A stretch of 11,458 bases of DNA from Planctomycetota bacterium (GTDB taxonomy: Bacteria > Planctomycetota > Planctomycetia > Planctomycetales > Planctomycetaceae). The notes under the pieces were generated by a model. The model searched no databases. It was given only the letters and a program-made list of their open reading frames with translations, and had not been told where the DNA came from. Positions 7,438 to 11,458 of the stretch are shown here, piece by piece. The stretch spans positions 1 to 11,458 of the forward strand of contig JAADHY010000342.1 in NCBI GenBank assembly GCA_013151585.1, written 5' to 3'. The stretch's first letter is position 1, and each line of letters begins with the position of its first letter. The position numbers and the translations under genes are program-made.

Positions 7438-7446
7438 GGACGGCTC

Positions 7447-8076
7447 ATGAGCCAGCCCACAGCGCGAGCGGAGCCTGTGTCCGTCTGGAAGGTGGGCGGT
7501 AGCTTGTTGACGCTGCCCGACCTTCGGCAGCGGCTGCAAAGAGCCATGAAAGCGGTAGGTCCAGCACGGCCTTTGATCGTTGTGGGCGGCGGTCCGACGG
7601 CCGATCTGGTCCGGCACTGGGACCGCATCCATGGCCTCGGCGAGGAACGAGCCCACTGGCTGGCTCTCGAATCGCTCGGATTGAACGAACATCTTCTGGC
7701 CGAAATGATGCCCGAAACTTGCCTGGTCGAAACCCGCTCGGACGCCGAGCGAGTCTGGGTGGCCGGGCTTCGGCCGATCCTCCATGCGGTGGCATTTGTC
7801 CGAGCTGAGGAGCCGCACACCTCGATCCCCCTGCCCCACTGCTGGGATGTCACGAGCGACTCGGTCGCCGCCTGGATCGCGGCGCTCTGGCCAGCGGACG
7901 AGCTGGTGCTGGTGAAGTCGACGGCGTGGCCCGACGGGATTTCGGTCCAAGAGGGAGCCGACCGGGGCTTAGTCGATCCTTGGTTTCCTCGAATCGCCTC
8001 GAAAGGGCCCCTGCTCCGCTGGATCAACCTCCGGGACAATCCAACGCACACCGTGGCGCTAACCGCGAGCGGCTGA
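7447..8076 (+). CDS. Amino-acid-kinase-fold protein, MfnE-like
   Basis: A 209-aa cytosolic protein of the amino acid kinase superfamily (aspartate/acetylglutamate/UMP kinase fold). It shows WKVGGSLL (14-21) for the nucleotide phosphates, LIVVGGGPTADLV (43-55), WDVTSDSVAAWIAA (133-146), LVLVKST (152-158) and ADRGLVDPWF (171-180). The WDVTSDS block resembles the archaeal kinase MfnE, which phosphorylates a furan alcohol in methanofuran synthesis. Related genes occur with tetrahydromethanopterin-linked C1 genes in methylotrophs and planctomycetes. That assignment is from memory, and the substrate here is not shown. It follows hisG by 27 bases in the same frame. The ribosome-binding site is poor (GGGACGG before the ATG), suggesting coupling to hisG. 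It is shorter than aspartate kinase and lacks its ACT domains, so aspartokinase is unlikely. Confidence 0.75.
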   Translation: MSQPTARAEPVSVWKVGGSLLTLPDLRQRLQRAMKAVGPARPLIVVGGGPTADLVRHWDRIHGLGEERAHWLALESLGLNEHLLAEMMPETCLVETRSDAERVWVAGLRPILHAVAFVRAEEPHTSIPLPHCWDVTSDSVAAWIAALWPADELVLVKSTAWPDGISVQEGADRGLVDPWFPRIASKGPLLRWINLRDNPTHTVALTASG

Positions 8077-8403
8077 TCTCACCCGCCAAAAAACGGCCGA
8101 GGAGAAACCGAAGACACAGGGGACTGCCAACCTGGTTTCGCCCCTGAGCAGGGACTCGGTCGATAGGGAGCTTCCGACGGGGCGCCTTTACTTCGAATCG
8201 GCGCAGTCACCGCGGAGTGTGGCGGCGGAAGCCGGAAAGTGATGGTGCGGCCGGAGGGGTTCCGCACACGTCGCTGCCGGAACATCGCAAACAACTTGCG
8301 GCAGGAGCAACTTCTTGAGTCGGTCCTTTCACCGGCCACGGTCCCGAGGTTTCGGCACTCCTCGTTTTAGCTCGTTCTGGCTTGTCGACGCGAACAACAG
8401 CGG
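8077..8403. other. Convergent 327-base intergenic region
   Basis: No gene is supported here. It contains several possible hairpins: CAGGGG/CCCCTG (8117-8122 and 8141-8146, 18-base loop), GTGCGG/CCGCAC (8245-8250 and 8262-8267), and a bulged stem CTGCC-GCAA/TTGC-GGCAG between 8274 and 8304. A CGAGG/CCTCG stem followed by TTTT ends at 8368. They are consistent with transcription ends for the converging runs. Confidence 0.4.
8345..8368 (+). terminator. Candidate intrinsic terminator of the hisI-hisG-kinase run
   Basis: A 5-bp stem CGAGG (8345-8349) / CCTCG (8360-8364) with a 10-base loop is followed directly by TTTT. The stem is short and the site is 270 bases past the kinase stop, so this is only a possibility. 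Confidence 0.25.
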
Positions 8404-8712
8404 TCAGTGGTCGATGACCCAAAGCCAAAAGACTTCGTCGTTGACCGTACGGACCAGTTTCACCCCATCCGAACCGACTAGGTCGGCCAGCAGCGACGAA
8501 GCACTACAGAAGGCCCTCAATCGACTTTCCGGGGCGTCATGGAGGAGCTTCTCAAACCAGGCGCTCGTTCGTTGTGGATCGTTCACGGCCATGGCCGCCA
8601 GAAAAATTGGATAAAACCAGCCGGAGGGCGCCGTGAGCCGGGAGGGGGCTTCTGTGAAGAGCGGCTCGATGATTCGCTGCCGCAGTTGGGGAAGCTGATC
8701 GTAGAGTCGAGT
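8404..8712 (-). pseudogene. Out-of-frame C-terminal part of the multidomain secreted protein
   Basis: These 102 codons continue the large gene that starts at 10817, but in another frame. The segment reads TRLYDQLPQLRQRIIEPLF and continues through FLAAMAVNDPQRTSAWFEKLL and a C-terminus of VNDEVFWLWVIDH. This is ordinary helical protein sequence, whereas the main frame past this point turns into Ser/Pro/Arg-rich nonsense before stopping at 8583. Adding one base in the GGG run at 8715-8713 would join the two frames as LLG-TRLYDQL, for a protein of about 804 aa. The cause is either a real one-base deletion or a missed base in the sequence. Confidence 0.65.
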
Positions 8713-10817
8713 CCCAGCAGGATGGCGATCTGGGTGAGGTTCCGCTGCTCGCGGATTTGCTGGTCGGGTATGGTTCCGCGGCTCGGTGCGTCCGGACCAC
8801 GGTGCAGGGCCAACGCTCGCCAGAAATACTCGCGACTTCGAGCCGGATCGACAACCACCGCCGACTCGACCAACGAAGCCCCAACTGCGAAAACGTGTCC
8901 GTTGAGAATCCACAGGCGGCTCTTCCCCGGTTGGGGTGGCCGTTGCGCCCGCTGGGCCGCCTCGACCCGCTCAAAAGCCACCTGCAGCAATCGGCGAGCC
9001 GTGGCCGGGTCCGATTTGGCCACGGCTTGAGCCATCACGCCGTACGCCTGAGCCATCTTTGCCAGAGCGTACTCGGCCGGAATGTCCGGCAGGTTCTGCA
9101 GTCGATCGGCGATGCGCCGAGCCCGATCCAGGTCGACGCGAGCCATCTTGTGGCACACCGGCATGGCGTTCCAGCACGCGGAGATCCAGCCGAACCGCGC
9201 CGCCAACTCTTGCCACGCGCGTTCCGCCACTTCCGGACGAAGATCGGCCAGTTGCGCGGCCAGGTCCATGTAGGCTCTCGCTCGCAAGCGTTCGTTGACC
9301 GAGGCCGCCATTCGTAAAGCGGCCTCGGCGTCGACTAAGGCCAATCCCGGGCTAAAGTAATAACGGGCCTCGTCGGCGAAAAGCCCGCCCGCTAGTTGCT
9401 CAGCCCCTTTGCGCTGCTCGTTGACCAGGCGTAAGGCCGCTTCCCGTTCGCCCATTCGATAAAGCTGCACGGCAATGTACCCAGACGCCGCCACCCGGAA
9501 CGCCGGGATGATGGTCCCGCGTACGTCCGCCAAGGCGTCCGTCAACATTTGACGGCGTTTCTGTGCGTCCTGGCACGATTCGAAAACTTTTTGGTAGTGC
9601 ACGAACCGATCGCGCGGATTCCAGCTTGATCGGGCCAGCTCCCACGCTTCGTCGAACTCCCCCAAAGCCGTCAACACTTGGATCCGTAGCCAGGATTCCG
9701 AAATGCGATCCAGATGGTCCAGGGCAAGCTCCGGGGCGTATTGGGCCAATTTCGGTAGGAGCTGGTAAAGCAGTCGCTCGTTCTTGGCTGCTTCGGCCCG
9801 CTCCACCACGGGACGCAGCACCTGAGCAGCCCAACGATGGCGCTGTTTCGACGCCCGCTGCACGGGACGCAGGACCGGCGAGGAGTCGCCACCGGCCGAC
9901 GCCGCGCCGCGAGGCAACAGAGTAAGCTGAATCGCTGCTTCGTCTGGCTCCACGGCCTGTCCAGCCCACCTCCGGTCCTTCGTCTTAGCAAATACCAAAC
10001 ACGCCTCGGGATGCACTTTTTCCAAACGAAAGCAGCCGTTCGCATCTGTTTGTCCGACGACGAACGGCGCTATCGCGAACCGTTTCGGCTCGGCACAGCC
10101 ATGAGTCCACACGCGCGCGTCGCCGACAGGACGACCTTGCCCATCGACGACCTTCCCGACCAGTGTCCGCCAAGGCCGCAATCGAATCGGCTCCAGCGCG
10201 GCGGAATCGCCTTGCTTCGGAATTCGCCGATTCAGCATGCGGCAGGTGGCATAACCGTCCGCCGAAACAAAAAGCGAATAGAGCAGCGCTCCCGGCACCT
10301 TCGTCGGCGTGCGATACCAGCCGTCACCGTTGCCCGTGAGCACCACCGAGAGCGACGGAGGATCGATTGGGATCGCCCTGTCCGTCCGCGGATCGGGCAA
10401 AGAAACGGCCAGACGCACCGAGGCACCGACCACGGGCTGGTCCTTCTTGCCCAGCACGCGAACTCGTAGCGGTGTCGCCGCTTCCGCCTTCAGCTTTACG
10501 GTCACCGTTTTGGTCCGCTGGCCTTTCACCGAGACAACAATCGGCTCGGAGGCTGCTTGTTCGTCCGTATAAGCAAAAATCAGGACCGATCGCGAGGCGG
10601 GGATGTCCGGGAACGTGAACCGTCCCCCTGCCCCAGACTGACAGTGCTGCTGAGACCATTGCGCCCGGGGGTCATCCTGCTGCCACAATAGAAGAACTTG
10701 AGCGTTTGAAACCGGCTTTTCTCGTGAATCCACGACGGTTCCCGTCACTACCACTCGATGAGCCGGCTCGGGCGTCGCGGCATTCAAGAGCGCCCAAGCC
10801 AAAATCAAGTGCGTCAT
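8583..10817 (-). CDS. Large secreted protein: three carboxypeptidase-regulatory-like modules plus helical repeats (frameshifted near its end)
   Basis: An exported protein with a short hydrophobic start (LILAWALLNAA, residues 4-14) that looks like a signal peptide, though it lacks basic residues. Three beta-sandwich modules of the carboxypeptidase-regulatory/transthyretin-like type follow. They lie at about 21-109 (VTGTVVDSREKPVSNAQVLL and GGRFTFPDIP), 115-212 (more divergent), and 217-302 (LVGKVVDGQGRPVGDARVWT and TDANGCFRLEKV). After a basic linker (about 303-335) comes a long TPR-like helical region, with repeats such as EFDEAWELARSSW and AAQLADLRPEVAERAWQELAARFG. Real homology appears to end at residue 701-702 (position about 8713). 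The last 40 or so residues, to 8583, are out of frame. The start overlaps the end of the upstream extended frame (ATGA) and follows the purine-rich AAGGAAAGGGGG, suggesting translational coupling. Function is unknown; surface protein binding is plausible from the modules. Confidence 0.8.
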   Translation of the reverse strand: MTHLILAWALLNAATPEPAHRVVVTGTVVDSREKPVSNAQVLLLWQQDDPRAQWSQQHCQSGAGGRFTFPDIPASRSVLIFAYTDEQAASEPIVVSVKGQRTKTVTVKLKAEAATPLRVRVLGKKDQPVVGASVRLAVSLPDPRTDRAIPIDPPSLSVVLTGNGDGWYRTPTKVPGALLYSLFVSADGYATCRMLNRRIPKQGDSAALEPIRLRPWRTLVGKVVDGQGRPVGDARVWTHGCAEPKRFAIAPFVVGQTDANGCFRLEKVHPEACLVFAKTKDRRWAGQAVEPDEAAIQLTLLPRGAASAGGDSSPVLRPVQRASKQRHRWAAQVLRPVVERAEAAKNERLLYQLLPKLAQYAPELALDHLDRISESWLRIQVLTALGEFDEAWELARSSWNPRDRFVHYQKVFESCQDAQKRRQMLTDALADVRGTIIPAFRVAASGYIAVQLYRMGEREAALRLVNEQRKGAEQLAGGLFADEARYYFSPGLALVDAEAALRMAASVNERLRARAYMDLAAQLADLRPEVAERAWQELAARFGWISACWNAMPVCHKMARVDLDRARRIADRLQNLPDIPAEYALAKMAQAYGVMAQAVAKSDPATARRLLQVAFERVEAAQRAQRPPQPGKSRLWILNGHVFAVGASLVESAVVVDPARSREYFWRALALHRGPDAPSRGTIPDQQIREQRNLTQIAILLGLDSTISFPNCGSESSSRSSQKPPPGSRRPPAGFIQFFWRPWP

Positions 10818-11008
10818 GGTCGCCCCCTTTCCTTCGAATTTCCCTTCGACGGAGCTTGCTCCGTTTCATCTCCATCAGTTGACCACGGCAAGCGCCGTTC
10901 TGTCCGGATACGTCCGGCGATTGGGCCGGTGTCGAATTCAGCAATCAGACGTAACTCATCCAGCGGAACATCTTCGGGGACTCGCACGGAGACCGGGCAA
11001 AAATTCGG
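10814..11008 (-). other. In-frame continuation of the edge gene past its TGA (putative recoded C-terminus)
   Basis: After the TGA at 11011-11009 the same frame stays open for 64 codons and stops at the TGA at 10816-10814, which overlaps the ATG of the next gene (ATGA). The first part reads PNFCPVSVRVPEDVPLDELR and then LIAEFDTGPIAGRIRTER. This is a beta-rich pattern that continues the upstream domain naturally; the last 30 residues are polar and low in complexity. It suggests the ancestral gene ends at 10814 and that the TGA is decoded (selenocysteine) or is a recent nonsense change or base error. Confidence 0.5.
10966..11006 (-). promoter_or_regulatory. Candidate bacterial SECIS hairpin immediately after the in-frame TGA
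   Basis: Counting from the base after the TGA, nucleotides 3-10 can pair with 36-43 (with G-U pairs and one mismatch), 14-16 with 32-34, and 18-20 with 26-28. The apical loop is CGUGC (21-25), whose second base is G at +22 (position 10987). As I recall the bacterial SECIS consensus, it needs a stem-loop just 3' of UGA with a G among the first two loop bases about 16-37 nt away. This fits. A competing simple hairpin GACCG/CGGTC also exists. It was folded by eye only. Confidence 0.4.
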
Positions 11009-11458
11009 TCACGTGAATCCCGAAAGGCCTTTGTCCAGGACTTGCCCCTTCCCGTCGACCAGCCGGACGGTCGCTGAGTTGTACTGGCTTTCTGGAGACA
11101 GCCGATCGGCTTGACCGAACCAACTGCCGTTCAACATCAGCCCGTCGGCGGTCAGTAGACGCGGCGAAACCGTGATGGCCTGCCCGGGCTTCACGGTTTC
11201 TTCGTCCTCCGGCAGCAATTCAAATCGCAGTTGGCTGAAGGGATGGACCGTCACCGTCTGGTCCGCTTCGACCGAGTGCCACCGTTCCGACTCGCCACCA
11301 AAAATACGGGTGAACACGAACTGCAACGGCTTGTCTGAATCGCTGGACTGCACGACCAGCGACACGACCTCCAGCGCGTACCGTCCGACCGGAACAGCCT
11401 GGGTTTGGCCGGGACGGGTCAGCGTAAAAGCAGAGCCATCCTCGGCAACCACCAGCAC
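11009..11458 (-). CDS. Secreted/beta-sandwich protein, 5' end outside the window; stops at TGA or is a selenoprotein
   Basis: The gene enters from the right edge, so its N-terminus is missing; 149 residues are visible to the TGA. The sequence is strongly beta-type: SAFTLTRPGQTQAVPVGRYA, QFVFTRIFGGESERWHSVEA, then VKPGQAITVSPRLLTADGLM and SATVRLVDGKGQVLDKG. It looks like two small extracellular sandwich domains, without membrane segments or Cys in this part. I do not recognise a named family. The frame ends abruptly at GFT-TGA but stays open to 10814. I recall planctomycete proteins with a Cys-rich motif (about CGGxCxYSWxVP) after a strand like this one, into which U-P-N-F-C-P-V-S-V-R-V-P would align with U at the first Cys; this is memory only. 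It is probably in one operon with the gene starting at 10817. Confidence 0.7.
   Translation of the reverse strand: MLVVAEDGSAFTLTRPGQTQAVPVGRYALEVVSLVVQSSDSDKPLQFVFTRIFGGESERWHSVEADQTVTVHPFSQLRFELLPEDEETVKPGQAITVSPRLLTADGLMLNGSWFGQADRLSPESQYNSATVRLVDGKGQVLDKGLSGFT

Noticed and set aside
6685..7950. Minus-strand open frame of 421 codons opposite hisG and the kinase
   Set aside because: Antisense to two well-supported genes; typical long shadow frame in GC-rich DNA.
8700..8725. Programmed -1 frameshifting at the break in the large gene
   Set aside because: No X-XXY-YYZ slippery heptamer stands in the right frame near the junction, so a missing base is simpler.
10815..10944. Separate small gene between the two right-hand minus-strand genes
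   Set aside because: The frame that looks protein-like is the continuation of the upstream gene; the other frame has only basic low-complexity sequence.

Overview
The window reads as a GC-rich chromosomal segment of a planctomycete (Planctomycetota, probably Pirellulales/Thermogutta-like). I base this on remembered resemblance of three proteins to planctomycete homologues: the 2Fe-2S ferredoxin, the nitrilase-family protein and the small amino-acid-kinase-fold protein. The large secreted proteins with carboxypeptidase-regulatory-like modules fit too. This is recognition from memory, not a search result. Gene density is moderate, with several non-coding gaps of 250 to 700 bases.

Layout, left to right. 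Positions 1-232 hold no gene I can support. A minus-strand pair follows: a 2Fe-2S ferredoxin (1621 to 1262) and a nitrilase-superfamily amidohydrolase (1204 to 233). Divergent from it, across a 271-base gap, is a plus-strand leucyl aminopeptidase (pepA, 1893-3389) followed by an unrecognised secreted protein (3459-4589). Convergent to that is adenylylsulfate kinase (cysC, 5457 to 4846, minus). A 681-base gap contains a 143-base element bounded by 23-base imperfect inverted repeats. Next is the plus-strand run hisI (6139-6522), hisG long form (6532-7419) and an amino-acid-kinase-fold protein resembling MfnE of methanofuran/C1 metabolism (7447-8076). The right third is a minus-strand pair of large secreted proteins: a partial gene entering from the right edge, and a multidomain protein (10817 down to 8583, continuing out of frame to 8404).

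How the genes fit together. HisG and HisI catalyse the first and third steps of histidine synthesis and are probably co-transcribed, with the kinase-like gene in the same run. PepA is a cytosolic peptidase, and CysC activates sulfate as PAPS. The ferredoxin/nitrilase pair may share a transcript but need not share a pathway.

The most interesting observation is at the right edge. The reading frame of the edge gene stops at a TGA (11011-11009) but stays open for 64 more codons. It then ends in an ATGA overlap with the next gene's start. The residues after the TGA look protein-like and include a Cys four positions downstream. A hairpin with a G in its apical loop about 22 nt past the TGA starts immediately after it. 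This is what a bacterial selenocysteine insertion site looks like, although a nonsense mutation or base error is not excluded. The neighbouring downstream gene has an independent one-base frameshift at a GGG run, which looks like a deletion or sequencing error.
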